Source: Bacteroidales bacterium (GTDB lineage Bacteria; Bacteroidota; Bacteroidia; Bacteroidales; JACABE01). From it: DNA of 51,979 nt. The stretch lies in contig JAHEYQ010000034.1 in the NCBI GenBank assembly GCA_023251515.1, positions 1 to 51,979 on the forward strand, written 5' to 3'. Under the pieces are notes generated by a model, which saw only the letters and a list, made by a program, of their open reading frames with translations, did not search any database and was not told the origin of the DNA. Both the position numbers and the translations under genes were made by a program. Positions 17,401-25,860 of this stretch are shown piece after piece (within the stretch, counting starts at the first letter, position 1; every line of letters starts with the position of its first letter).

Positions 17401-17577
17401 GACCTCACCCAGCCTTTTACCGAGAAAAATCTGGACAGGCTCTAAAAGGAGAGGAGCCGGAGCAGAGCTTAATAATAAAATGTTTGCGTTGTATTAAGCT
17501 ATAAAATATTCGGAGAGACTCCCTTCTCCGTTTAGGAGAAAGCCTGTCCCGTTTTTCGGGAGGTTGGGGTCGAGGTA
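17401..17577. repeat. Nested inverted-repeat (MITE/REP-like) element
   Basis: The outer ends GACCTCACCCAGCC and GGTTGGGGTCGAGGT are imperfect inverted repeats. Inside are GGACAGGCT (17433-17441) with AGCCTGTCC (17541-17549), and AGCTTAATA (17466-17474) with TATTAAGCT (17492-17500). The whole 177 bases can therefore fold on itself. It is markedly more GC-rich than its surroundings and has no coding capacity. It resembles non-autonomous palindromic elements found between genes. It sits next to the truncated toxin and may be linked to that deletion. Confidence 0.6.
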
Positions 17578-17593
17578 ATTTGCAATATTATAA

Positions 17594-17626
17594 CAAAAAA
17601 GCCGATAACTCCCCAGCTACCGGCTT
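17594..17626 (-). terminator. Intrinsic terminator of the PspC/LiaF operon
   Basis: On the minus strand AAGCCGGTA and TATCGGCTT form a 9-bp stem with one mismatch, followed by TTTTTTG, 26 bases past the stop of the gene ending at 17652. It shares its stem sequence with the two plus-strand terminators in this region. Confidence 0.75.
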
Positions 17627-17651
17627 TTATTATTGTATATTTCCTTATAGA

Positions 17652-18551
17652 TTAGTATCTTTCTATTTTTAGTTTTGAAACTGCTGCATCTATATTTAGA
17701 TAAATTTTGTTGGTGGCTTTATCAAAATCCTTGGTTCTGTAAACGCCGTTTATTTTTGTAAATTCATCAAAATGCACACTCGACAATACATTATCGCCAA
17801 TAAATTCGCAACCGGATTCTTTTGGAATTTTTATTTTGATGGAAGAAGCACCGGCATCAATATCTAAATTTACCATAGGAAGTTTATTTCCAATTTTAAT
17901 TTTTATATCAGATGCACCTCCATCAAATTTAATTTTTTCAACTTTAAATTGTGATAAATCAAAATCTACTTCTGATGCTCCTGCTTCAAAAGTTAGGTTC
18001 CATATAGGATTGGGATTAAGCAAAATATTGCTTTCATTGCCTTTGTCTTTACCATTAATTTTTACGACATTGCTCTCAAGTCCGATTTTTACCACTTTAT
18101 TACTGTCTTCATCAGAAACCAGCATTTTATAATCCCCAATATTGCCTTTGCTTTCAAAATCAATAAGTTTATCTGTTGTACCTCCAATTTTAAAATCTCC
18201 AGCAACAGCATCTAATCGTAAAGTTGCGTTGGTAATTGTAGAATCATAAGTTTCTATCATTCGTTGTTCTGTCCAGTTTTTCTTTTCGTCGTTATTAAAA
18301 TGCCAGCCGAAATAAATATCAGATTTGTAATAATTTACAAGCCATAATCCAATTACAAGTGATGCAAGCATTAAAATAAATTTGATATAATCTTTTACTG
18401 GAATTAGAGATATTCCCCAGAAAATCAATAACAAGGGCCATAATTGAAACAACATCACCCAATTAAAATTGATAATGTCCATATTCTTTAAGATGAACAT
18501 CACCCCGATAGCTATTAAAACTATCCCCCAAAATATATTTTTGTATTTCAT
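17652..18551 (-). CDS. LiaF/toast-rack-like membrane protein
   Basis: This 299-residue protein has three hydrophobic segments at residues about 7-24, 29-50 and 57-75 (IFWGIVLIAIGVMFIL, WPLLLIFWGISLIPV), the LiaI/LiaF-like membrane module. A long beta-rich domain follows (residues about 95-299) in which patterns such as FEAGASEVDFDLSQF, FDGGASDIKIKIG and IDAGASSIKIKIP recur, the regular beta-solenoid of DUF4097/toast-rack adhesin-like domains. Its relatives sit with PspC proteins in cell-envelope stress operons and are thought to act as membrane-bound sensors or modulators. It is last in an operon with two PspC genes (gap 11 bases). Confidence 0.8.
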   Translation of the reverse strand: MKYKNIFWGIVLIAIGVMFILKNMDIINFNWVMLFQLWPLLLIFWGISLIPVKDYIKFILMLASLVIGLWLVNYYKSDIYFGWHFNNDEKKNWTEQRMIETYDSTITNATLRLDAVAGDFKIGGTTDKLIDFESKGNIGDYKMLVSDEDSNKVVKIGLESNVVKINGKDKGNESNILLNPNPIWNLTFEAGASEVDFDLSQFKVEKIKFDGGASDIKIKIGNKLPMVNLDIDAGASSIKIKIPKESGCEFIGDNVLSSVHFDEFTKINGVYRTKDFDKATNKIYLNIDAAVSKLKIERY

Positions 18552-18562
18552 TTTAAAATGAT

Positions 18563-19036
18563 TTATTGATTATCACGGTTTTTCTTTGGAAAGTTTCTTA
18601 TCAATAATGTAATACCAATAACAATAAGGATAACTGGCCATAAATCACCAAAATTAACTTGTGGTACAAATCGATCGATTAAAAATAATATACCTAAGGT
18701 AATTAAAATCAGGCCACCAGTTAAGTTGCTGTGATGGTTTCTTTTATCTCTTCTTTGCTGTTTGGTTTCAAATTCGTTTTCCATAGTTGACTGTTTGTTA
18801 AAATCTGTATTAATTGAATCATTATTTGCTGTGTTGTTTAATAAAATTGGTTTATCCGGAATTACTATCCATAAAATAATGTAAATCAATACACCACCTC
18901 CACCAAATAATGCAGCCAACACAAAGGCTGCTCTTACTACAACCGGATCAATATTGAAATGTTCGGCCAATCCACCGCAAACTCCTCCTATTGTTCTGAT
19001 TGTATTACTTCTGTAAAGTTTTTTTTCTTCTGTCAT
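18563..19036 (-). CDS. PspC-domain membrane protein with LiaI-like C-terminus
   Basis: In this 157-residue protein, residues 4-62 are a PspC domain: KLYRSNTIRTIGGVCGGLAE, then FNIDPVVVRAAFVL and a glycine-rich membrane segment VLIYIILWIVIPD. A charged linker follows (about 65-100). Two further membrane segments (GGLILITLGILFLIDRF and LWPVILIVIGITLLI) are like the LiaI/DUF5668 module. PspC proteins respond to envelope stress or inner-membrane damage. It is the middle gene of a three-gene minus-strand operon, 17 bases after the shorter PspC gene. Confidence 0.88.
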   Translation of the reverse strand: MTEEKKLYRSNTIRTIGGVCGGLAEHFNIDPVVVRAAFVLAALFGGGGVLIYIILWIVIPDKPILLNNTANNDSINTDFNKQSTMENEFETKQQRRDKRNHHSNLTGGLILITLGILFLIDRFVPQVNFGDLWPVILIVIGITLLIRNFPKKNRDNQ

Positions 19037-19053
19037 TGCACTTACTTTTTTAA

Positions 19054-19251
19054 TTATTGAAAATTACGAGGTGCTTCAGGCATCATAATCCAAAGAATTA
19101 TATAAACCAGAAATCCTGCACCAAAAATTGCAGTAAGTACAAAAATAACTCTTGCCAAAACCGGATCAATGGTAAAATAATCACCTATTCCACCGCAAAC
19201 GCCTCCGATTACTCTATTTGTATTACTTCTTAAAAGTCTTTTAGGTTCCAT
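19054..19251 (-). CDS. Small PspC-domain protein
   Basis: The 65-residue product is a single PspC domain: RLLRSNTNRVIGGVCGGIGD, YFTIDPVLARVIFVL and a membrane segment FLVYIILWIMMPE. It is a paralogue of the longer PspC protein encoded just downstream and is probably an inner-membrane component of the same stress response. It is first in the operon. A -7-like box TATTTTTG lies on the minus strand at 19299-19306, about 48 bases before the ATG. Confidence 0.88.
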   Translation of the reverse strand: MEPKRLLRSNTNRVIGGVCGGIGDYFTIDPVLARVIFVLTAIFGAGFLVYIILWIMMPEAPRNFQ

Positions 19252-19298
19252 TTTTTTGCTGTTTTTATTATATGACGATGAAGCAAAACATTAGGTTA

Positions 19299-19306
19299 CA
19301 AAAATA
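19299..19306 (-). promoter_or_regulatory. Candidate -7 box of the PspC operon
   Basis: TATTTTTG on the minus strand fits the Bacteroidota TAnnTTTG consensus and lies about 48 bases upstream of the first PspC start. A convincing -33 element is not obvious, so this is a candidate only. Confidence 0.4.
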
Positions 19307-19392
19307 ATACAAATACTTGCTTTAAGTTGAAAAAATACAAAAATGTCAATCAATTAAAAAAGCTGATGTTTTATATTTTAGTAAGCCACAAC

Positions 19393-20235
19393 TCAAATTG
19401 CAATTTCCTGCCAGGTTTTTCCATCGAAACTACAAATTGAATTAAATCCGATATCTTTAATCAGGTCAATGGTTTCATGAAGTAACAATGGTAATTCTTC
19501 GGGTTTGTGTGCATCAGAACTTACAATAACAGGAATCTTCATGTCTTTTAACTGTTTTAATATGTCGATACCCGGAAATAATTCATCCGAGCGTTTTTTA
19601 TAAATCCCTCTTGTATTTATCTCAACTATTGTTTGTTGCTCTTTTATCACAGTTAAGGTTTCTGAAATTAAATCCTGATACCATTTTTCATGCTGTTGAA
19701 AAAACCGGTTGCGATTATTCATTTTTATTTTGTCCATATGTCCTATAATATCGGGCTTTTGACTACATAGCATTTCCATATTCTGATGATAAAAAGCTTC
19801 GACTCCTTTTCTGATATTTCCCTCAAAGGCAGTTTTTAGCCCATTATCGTATTCATCTATTTTGCCGCCATCAATAAACCAGAGTTTATTGTTTGTTGGG
19901 TTGCAGACCAAATGAACAGAGCCTATGGTATAATCAAGTTTGCATTTATCTTTAAATGATTTGAAATCTGAAGAATATCCGGGAATATAATCAATTTCAA
20001 GAGCCAGAAAAAGCGCTATCTGATTTTTATAATTCTCTTTTAGAACATTAATGGCATTGCAATAATTTTGCAAATCATCTTCTTTAATGGCAAAGCTATT
20101 ATCAAAAGGAACCGGAGCATGACCAGAAAATCCCAGTTTAGAGAAACCCAATTTCAAAGCTTGTTCAACATAAGCTTCCGGTTCAGAAGAACCATCGCAA
20201 TAGTGTGTATGTGTATGAAAATTAAAAAGGTGCAT
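19393..20235 (-). CDS. Histidinol-phosphatase, PHP (HisJ) family
   Basis: PHP-family phosphoesterase of about 280 residues. Metal-binding motifs of the family are visible in order: FHTHTHYCDG near residue 5, GFSGHAP, LEIDY, IGSVH, IGHMDKIK, EINTRG and SSDAHKP. HisJ enzymes hydrolyse L-histidinol phosphate in histidine biosynthesis, although many PHP proteins act on other phosphates. I choose the ATG at 20235 (MHLFNFHTHTH) over a TTG eight codons earlier because PHP proteins begin at this point. No other his gene is nearby, so the substrate is inferred from family only. Confidence 0.82.
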   Translation of the reverse strand: MHLFNFHTHTHYCDGSSEPEAYVEQALKLGFSKLGFSGHAPVPFDNSFAIKEDDLQNYCNAINVLKENYKNQIALFLALEIDYIPGYSSDFKSFKDKCKLDYTIGSVHLVCNPTNNKLWFIDGGKIDEYDNGLKTAFEGNIRKGVEAFYHQNMEMLCSQKPDIIGHMDKIKMNNRNRFFQQHEKWYQDLISETLTVIKEQQTIVEINTRGIYKKRSDELFPGIDILKQLKDMKIPVIVSSDAHKPEELPLLLHETIDLIKDIGFNSICSFDGKTWQEIAI

Positions 20236-20307
20236 AAGGTAATAAATTAAAAAAATCAAACTACAGCAAAGTAATTTGATTTTTTAAATGGATAAATATT
20301 GTTTTTT

Positions 20308-21915
20308 TTAAAAATCGTAATAGAAATTATGTAAACTTGTGCGAAGTCCTAAATAAACATAGGTAGAATTGTTATTAGCAATAGAAGATGATTCTGAACG
20401 ATTTGTTATACCTAATGTAATATTAAAATTGGTTTTAGGATTAATTAAATAGCTCAATTTTAGATCGTTATAAATCAATGTAGTTTTAATTCCCTGTCCT
20501 ACAAAATTTCCATATTCATTTGGATGATCATTGTATGAACGGGAAATATCTTTGCCATAGTTTATGTTTGCAGAATCAGCACCATAAACGATGTAATTGA
20601 TTTTGTATTCTGCAAAAAAGCGTTTGTAATTGTATTTAATTATGGAAACCGATTCACTGAAATTTGCACCAGTTGGGTGTGCAAGAGATTGATTATAATG
20701 CCCGTAATTTTGAATAGATGTACCATGAGAATACATATAAGGCCTTACGAAATTATATTCGGTTTGCAAATATAGATTCTTAACATTTAAAAAATCATAA
20801 GATTTTACACCTAACTGAAAAGCTTGTTTGTTACCCCACCAGCCATTGCCCGAAGTAATTTCTTTAATCTTAAATTCATCAAGCATCAATTGCCCATAAA
20901 GGACGTAATTTTGAGCAAGTTTATAACTGACATTTAAGCCCAGTAGTGCATTATCGGGTGAACCCAGCGAAAATTCGACAGGTCTGTAAAATATAACAGG
21001 ATTCAAGTAATTGATATCGAAACCTCTGTACCCGCTACTATCCTGTGCCTGCCAGATAACTGCTTCGAAAATGCCTATATTCAGTCTTTTATTTACTGCA
21101 TAGCTCAAATAATGAAAAGTTCCGTATTTTTTTCTGAATCCAAGTTCATAGGTATGGGCTGATTTTAAATCCTGAAATTCAGCATATAGATTTACATATT
21201 TAAAATGCCATAAGTTTGTAGTAATTTTCAGGTATGGATAGTTGAAACTATTGTCGGACAATAATAAAGAACGATAACCATCGCCAATAAAATTTTTACC
21301 ATGTCCGAATTGAATATTAAAATATTTGGAAGGTGTATAAGATATATAACCGCTTGCCCACGCATAATCAAAGCCATTTTTCCCAAAAGATTTAACACCA
21401 CCTTGTCCGGGAACCACCCAGCCTTTTCTGATGCTTTTATCAAGATAATCAATAAAAGTTGCCTGATTTTCGTAAAAGGTTGTTGAAAAAGAAAAATCTT
21501 TTCCCAGCCTACCTTCAACTAAAAACCCTCTGGTATTTACATATTTACTACCATTATTCTGCTCAATATCTTTCCCGAGTTCAAAATTAAAAACCGGATC
21601 AACGGTAAAATGAAACCCATCTTTTTTTATATCAACAAAGTGTTGGTTTAATAATCTATTCCATGCCCAATTATAGAGTTTTTGTGAAAATGCTGATTTT
21701 TTTTTATGTAAATCTTCCAGACTGTCAGTTGATATAATTCTATTAATTTCGGGAAGCAACCATGGTTTTACTGCTGTATGAAAGTTATTTTCAGGTGAAT
21801 ATAATTCTTTTTCAAGATTGCTGAAATATGGATTGGTAAGCGGATAGTTCAATTGCTGTGCAAATGAATTTAAACTTATTAATAATATACAAATAAGAAG
21901 GTAGAGATTTCGCAT
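20308..21915 (-). CDS. Outer-membrane beta-barrel, RemB/Wzi capsule-assembly-like
   Basis: This 535-residue protein has a signal peptide at residues 1-19 (MRNLYLLICILLISLNSFA). The rest is alternating aromatic/polar strands typical of an outer-membrane barrel, with conserved patches such as NIQFGHGKNFIGDGYRSLLL and NLYAEFQDLK, and a C-terminal Phe (LHNFYYDF) expected of barrel proteins. The pattern recalls the Bacteroidota gliding-motility protein RemB and the capsule-anchoring lectin Wzi. It is the last gene of the polysaccharide locus on this strand, which fits a role in anchoring or exporting polymer at the outer membrane. Family assignment is by resemblance, and gliding itself cannot be inferred. 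Confidence 0.65.
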   Translation of the reverse strand: MRNLYLLICILLISLNSFAQQLNYPLTNPYFSNLEKELYSPENNFHTAVKPWLLPEINRIISTDSLEDLHKKKSAFSQKLYNWAWNRLLNQHFVDIKKDGFHFTVDPVFNFELGKDIEQNNGSKYVNTRGFLVEGRLGKDFSFSTTFYENQATFIDYLDKSIRKGWVVPGQGGVKSFGKNGFDYAWASGYISYTPSKYFNIQFGHGKNFIGDGYRSLLLSDNSFNYPYLKITTNLWHFKYVNLYAEFQDLKSAHTYELGFRKKYGTFHYLSYAVNKRLNIGIFEAVIWQAQDSSGYRGFDINYLNPVIFYRPVEFSLGSPDNALLGLNVSYKLAQNYVLYGQLMLDEFKIKEITSGNGWWGNKQAFQLGVKSYDFLNVKNLYLQTEYNFVRPYMYSHGTSIQNYGHYNQSLAHPTGANFSESVSIIKYNYKRFFAEYKINYIVYGADSANINYGKDISRSYNDHPNEYGNFVGQGIKTTLIYNDLKLSYLINPKTNFNITLGITNRSESSSIANNNSTYVYLGLRTSLHNFYYDF

Positions 21916-22003
21916 AATGGTAAATAATTATTACTAAAATTAGTGATAATAACATTAAAAAAAAGGGAAAGTTATTAAGAAAGAAACAAAAATAAGAAGA
22001 AAA

Positions 22004-23122
22004 TCAGGCAACCAAACCTTTTTTTTCACTTTCCTTACCGCAGAAGTTTATGGTTTTGCCTTGTTTTTTTAAAATATAAATAGGAATAAATGACAAAAGA
22101 GTTGCAAGACTTAAAATGATAATCATTACATAAATAATTCCGAGATTTTGAATAAAATAAGCAAGAACAATAAAAAGCAAATTGGTAATAACCAGAATAA
22201 GACTGGCTTTGGGATGAGAAAAGCCTAATTCGAGTAATTTGTGGTGCATATGTCCTCTGTCTGCCTTGAAAGGTGACTGTTTGCGACAAATTCGTGCAAC
22301 AAAAACCCTCATGGTATCATACAATGGAATTATCAAAATTGCGAATGATACTGCAGGAGCAGATCTAATATGTAAATCACCTGCTATTTTCAGATTGCTC
22401 TGATTAAACTGGATAACAAAAACAGCGACTAAAAATCCTAAAATCAAGGAGCCTGTATCACCCATAAAAATTTTATTATGCATGCCCCATACATTATACC
22501 TCAGAAAACCAATTAAAGCACCTACCAAAGCAGCAGTCAAATTTGCAAAAGGGTATTGACCTGATAAATAAAACCATAAACCGAAAGCGGTACAAACAAC
22601 AATACCCACTCCTGCAGCCAATCCATCAATACCGTCAATCAGATTAAATGCGTTAATAATTACAATAACAACGAAAATAGTCAGATACAAACTAAAATGG
22701 TAATTTATTTCAGTAAAACCCAGAAAGCCATGAAGAGATGTAATCCGAATTCCTGCAAAATCAATCAGTATTACAGCTGCAACTATTTGAGCTGCAAGTT
22801 TATTTAATGGAGAAATAATAAAAATGTCGTCTTTAACACCAATAAAGAACATTAACAATGTTCCGGCTGATATAAATCTGAGTTCCAGAATAGAACCATA
22901 GGGAGAGAATATCATGGATGCAAACATAAAACCAGCAAAAATTGCAATACCACCAAGTGTAGCTGTAGGCTTATTATGCGAAGTACGTCCATTAGGCAAG
23001 TCAACCAAACCTTTTGCCAATGATAAATCAACGATTGGTCTTACAGAAAAATAACTAATGATAAATGCCAGTATAAAACTAGAAAAAAGTGTTATATAAG
23101 GTGTAATAAAAAAAATCTTCAT
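22004..23122 (-). CDS. WecA/MraY-type polyprenyl-phosphate sugar-1-phosphate transferase (copy 1)
   Basis: This 372-residue polytopic membrane protein has about ten hydrophobic segments and the glycosyltransferase-4 family motifs: PNGRTSHNKPTATLGGIAIF, NAFNLIDGIDGLAAG, KIFMGDTGSLILGF (with the catalytic/Mg-binding Asp) and the cytoplasmic RGHMHHKLLELG. Such enzymes transfer a HexNAc-1-phosphate from a UDP-sugar to undecaprenyl phosphate, starting O-antigen, capsule or exopolysaccharide repeat synthesis. It is one of three paralogues in this locus and lies next to the second copy (148-base gap). Confidence 0.9.
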   Translation of the reverse strand: MKIFFITPYITLFSSFILAFIISYFSVRPIVDLSLAKGLVDLPNGRTSHNKPTATLGGIAIFAGFMFASMIFSPYGSILELRFISAGTLLMFFIGVKDDIFIISPLNKLAAQIVAAVILIDFAGIRITSLHGFLGFTEINYHFSLYLTIFVVIVIINAFNLIDGIDGLAAGVGIVVCTAFGLWFYLSGQYPFANLTAALVGALIGFLRYNVWGMHNKIFMGDTGSLILGFLVAVFVIQFNQSNLKIAGDLHIRSAPAVSFAILIIPLYDTMRVFVARICRKQSPFKADRGHMHHKLLELGFSHPKASLILVITNLLFIVLAYFIQNLGIIYVMIIILSLATLLSFIPIYILKKQGKTINFCGKESEKKGLVA

Positions 23123-23270
23123 GCCTTAGTTTTAACAAATATATTTGCAAAATTACAAAAAATAAATAAGCGTGTAACATTTTTTTTGTTAATTGAAAAT
23201 TTCATGATTATTCATATTTGTATTTAACAATTTGATATATTATGTTTTATTTAAATATTTTTTGTTTAGA

Positions 23271-24377
23271 TTAACCTTCAAATTTTTTATTTTGATTGTA
23301 AAATTTTTCAAATTTATTCTTTCTTAATTTCCATGGTATATATGTAAAAATCAATGCGATGGTGAAAATAAGAAAAGTTAATGAAAGTATACCTAATTTA
23401 TTACATAAAGCAAAAGCGATTAAAATTATCAGGAAATTAAAGTGTATCAGAATAATACTCGCATGACGGTGTTTCAGCCCAAGATCGAGAAGTATATGAT
23501 GCAGATGACGTTTGTCGGGATTAAAAGGAGATAAACCTTTGGCTATTCTAATGGTAAACACCCTGAGTGTATCAAAAAGCGGAATAACAAGCAATGCAAT
23601 GGATACCGCCGGTGATGATGCTACATAAAAAGGCAAATCGGGAGTCAGATTGAGTTCATTAAATTTGATAATACATACTGCTGTTAGAAATCCAATCAAC
23701 ATTGAACCGGTATCTCCCATAAATATTTTTTTATCAATTGAAAATACGTTAAAACGATAAAATGCCATTAAGGCACCAGACATGCTAAAGCAATATACTG
23801 ACCATGAAAAGTATAAATTTATATAAAACCAAATTCCCAGTGAGGTTAAAGAAACAATACCTAAACCAGACGATAAACCATCGATACCATCAATCAGGTT
23901 AAACGCATTTGTAATAACAATAATGATAAAGACACTCAGATATATGCTTAAATGATAATCTATCTGTGTAATACCCATAAATCCATGAAAATTGGTAATT
24001 CTTAATCCTGCCAAATCAGTTATTACCACAGCAGCGGCTATTTGTCCGAAAAGCTTTTTGAAAGCTGCCAATATTAAAATGTCATCCTTTAAACCTAAAA
24101 GGAATATTATAATAATGCCCAAAACCAAATACTGAGCTTCAGGCATCTGGCCTGAATTTGAAAAAGCCAGTGAAGCAATAATAAATCCCGAAAAAATTGC
24201 GATTCCACCTAATGTAGGTGTTTTGTGTTTGTGTGATGTACGGCTATTAGGTACATCATACAAGCCTTTTTCACGGGCTACATTCACAATAGTAGGAATG
24301 GAAGCATACGCAATTATAAAGGATAATATTGTTGCAGACAATATGGTTATCCATGGATTTGTAAAAAAAATACTCAT
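23271..24377 (-). CDS. WecA/MraY-type polyprenyl-phosphate sugar-1-phosphate transferase (copy 2)
   Basis: This 368-residue integral membrane paralogue of the neighbouring gene keeps the same motif order: PNSRTSHKHKTPTLGGIAIF, NAFNLIDGIDGLSSG, KIFMGDTGSMLIGF and KRHLHHILLDLG. All catalytic Asp positions appear intact. The two adjacent copies differ throughout and are not a recent duplication at DNA level; they may use different UDP-sugars. It follows the polysaccharide deacetylase gene by 21 bases on the same strand, suggesting one transcript. Confidence 0.9.
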   Translation of the reverse strand: MSIFFTNPWITILSATILSFIIAYASIPTIVNVAREKGLYDVPNSRTSHKHKTPTLGGIAIFSGFIIASLAFSNSGQMPEAQYLVLGIIIIFLLGLKDDILILAAFKKLFGQIAAAVVITDLAGLRITNFHGFMGITQIDYHLSIYLSVFIIIVITNAFNLIDGIDGLSSGLGIVSLTSLGIWFYINLYFSWSVYCFSMSGALMAFYRFNVFSIDKKIFMGDTGSMLIGFLTAVCIIKFNELNLTPDLPFYVASSPAVSIALLVIPLFDTLRVFTIRIAKGLSPFNPDKRHLHHILLDLGLKHRHASIILIHFNFLIILIAFALCNKLGILSLTFLIFTIALIFTYIPWKLRKNKFEKFYNQNKKFEG

Positions 24378-24398
24378 ATGTTTACGTTTTATTTTGGT

Positions 24399-25265
24399 TT
24401 AATAGTTTTTGTATGGAGTGAGGTCAACAACCGGAACATCTTCCCAATCAATTTGCTTATTGGCTTCACTTATGGTAATAAATGTAAAATCTTTCAGCCA
24501 ATTATCCAGTTTCTGGCTGTTGTTACCTAATCCCAGATAAGTTGTTAATAATCTGAAATATCCCATACCTTTAAAATGTGGCTGGCTTTTGTCAAATTCT
24601 CTTAATCTGAAATAAGCCATGGTATAATTATTATAAGATGTTGCCCATTTTGTAAAAAAATAGGGTAAACTACGAAAATATTCACCTCCGCTATATACCA
24701 TTCTAATACCTGCAATATTTAAAGAACTTATGGGTAATTCTTTAATTCGGTTACCTTTATACTCTACAATACAAGGTTTGTTTGATGGAAAAATTCTGGA
24801 ACCGCCATGCGAACGGGCTGCCGTAAATATCGAACTATCAAGCTCTAAACCACATTCTATCAGTTCTTCAAACATCCAGTTATAGCCACCCATAGCAGAA
24901 TAACCGGGAGCTCTGTAATATCTCATTTTCTGTCCGCTGATGTCTTCTAATGAAGAAACAGCTCTTTTGGTATCTGCCCTGAATGATTGAGGATTCATTT
25001 TATAAATTAAGCGATGCTCATAAGAATGTACGCCTATTTCGTGACCTTTCTCAATCAATAATTTTACCAGATGAGGATATTTGTTTGCTGTCCAGCCCAA
25101 TACAAAAAATGTTGCCTTTTGATTTCGTTTCTCCAGATAATCTAGTAAAAAGTAAACATAATTTTCTACTTTTGAAGGATAGCTATCCCATTTGTCAATT
25201 TCATCCGCTTCAGCAATGCCAACACGGTGAAACCAATCTTCCAAATGAAATGTCAGTATATTCAT
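24399..25265 (-). CDS. Polysaccharide deacetylase (XrtA/DUF3473-like) with altered first catalytic motif
   Basis: This 288-residue NodB-fold protein is of the type found in exosortase-linked exopolysaccharide loci. It has ILTFHLEDWFHR at the N-terminus, KATFFVLGW, the metal-binding HEIGVHSYEHRL and YYRAPGYSA. A second copy at 37512-38354 has TFDIEEWFH at the same place. Here the usual first Asp is His (codon CAT instead of GAT). That Asp is the general base in NodB enzymes, so this copy may be inactive, slower or altered in function. The C-terminal region (SGGEYFRSLPYFF, AYFRLREFD) matches DUF3473. Confidence 0.82.
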   Translation of the reverse strand: MNILTFHLEDWFHRVGIAEADEIDKWDSYPSKVENYVYFLLDYLEKRNQKATFFVLGWTANKYPHLVKLLIEKGHEIGVHSYEHRLIYKMNPQSFRADTKRAVSSLEDISGQKMRYYRAPGYSAMGGYNWMFEELIECGLELDSSIFTAARSHGGSRIFPSNKPCIVEYKGNRIKELPISSLNIAGIRMVYSGGEYFRSLPYFFTKWATSYNNYTMAYFRLREFDKSQPHFKGMGYFRLLTTYLGLGNNSQKLDNWLKDFTFITISEANKQIDWEDVPVVDLTPYKNY

Positions 25266-25464
25266 AATTATAATGCTAATTAAATATTGAAAATTTTGTG
25301 ATAATTATTTAACCACTAAAAGAGTTTTAAGTTTTGATTTTCTATTTTAATATGTAAAGGACAAAAATTCACATTTTTAACTATATACATACAAAATTAA
25401 GGTGCAAAAAACAGATTTTTGCTAAGTTATTTCACATAATTACTATTCTTTCGAACCCTTATGT

Positions 25465-25860
25465 TTATTTCGAAACCGGTAACTGAGCTTGTCGAAAATT
25501 TTTGTATTTCTGAAACAATACAACAACCAGCCAACCCGGGAAAAATCCGGCGATATTTGCTACTTCATCCCACAGGTCAAATGTTCTACCTATGCTTTTG
25601 GTTGACTGCAATAACTCCATACTTATGCCCCAGGCTGCTATGCATATTGGTATCAGCCATTTGTTGCGGTCAATAAAATATCCTTTCCATGCATTGAGCA
25701 GCATAAAAGTAAATCCCGCATACATTCCCATATGTATCAGTTTATCAGCATGTGGAAATAAATTTATTTTGGGTAAATTATTCGATGGCATTAAACTTAG
25801 TGCTGTGATTAGTAGTAAGTATGCGAAGAAAAAAAAATTATTTAAACGTAAATACTTCAT
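25465..25860 (-). CDS. VanZ-like membrane protein
   Basis: This 131-residue protein has about four hydrophobic segments and the VanZ-family pattern DKLIHMGMYAGFTFML, followed by ISMELLQ and a late FDLWDEVANIAGFFPG segment. The biochemical role of VanZ-like proteins in exopolysaccharide loci is not settled. The start shares a base with the stop of the upstream exosortase gene (25860), so the two are translationally coupled. The last dozen codons overlap a common dispersed repeat (CTGAGCTTGTCGAA at 25483-25496), so the C-terminus may be a fortuitous extension. Confidence 0.8.
   Translation of the reverse strand: MKYLRLNNFFFFAYLLLITALSLMPSNNLPKINLFPHADKLIHMGMYAGFTFMLLNAWKGYFIDRNKWLIPICIAAWGISMELLQSTKSIGRTFDLWDEVANIAGFFPGWLVVVLFQKYKNFRQAQLPVSK
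25483..25496. repeat. Dispersed CTGAGCTTGTCGAA repeat
   Basis: The 14-mer CTGAGCTTGTCGAA is a frequent intergenic repeat core in many bacterial genomes. Here it lies within the last codons of the VanZ-like gene, flanked by TTTCGAAACCGG. A single copy was noticed in the window. Confidence 0.45.

Noticed and set aside
21928..21953. Near-palindrome around TTATTACTAA/TTAGTGATAA as terminator after the first WecA-like gene
   Set aside because: It is AT-only with a mismatch and no following T-tract on the minus strand, so it is weak.
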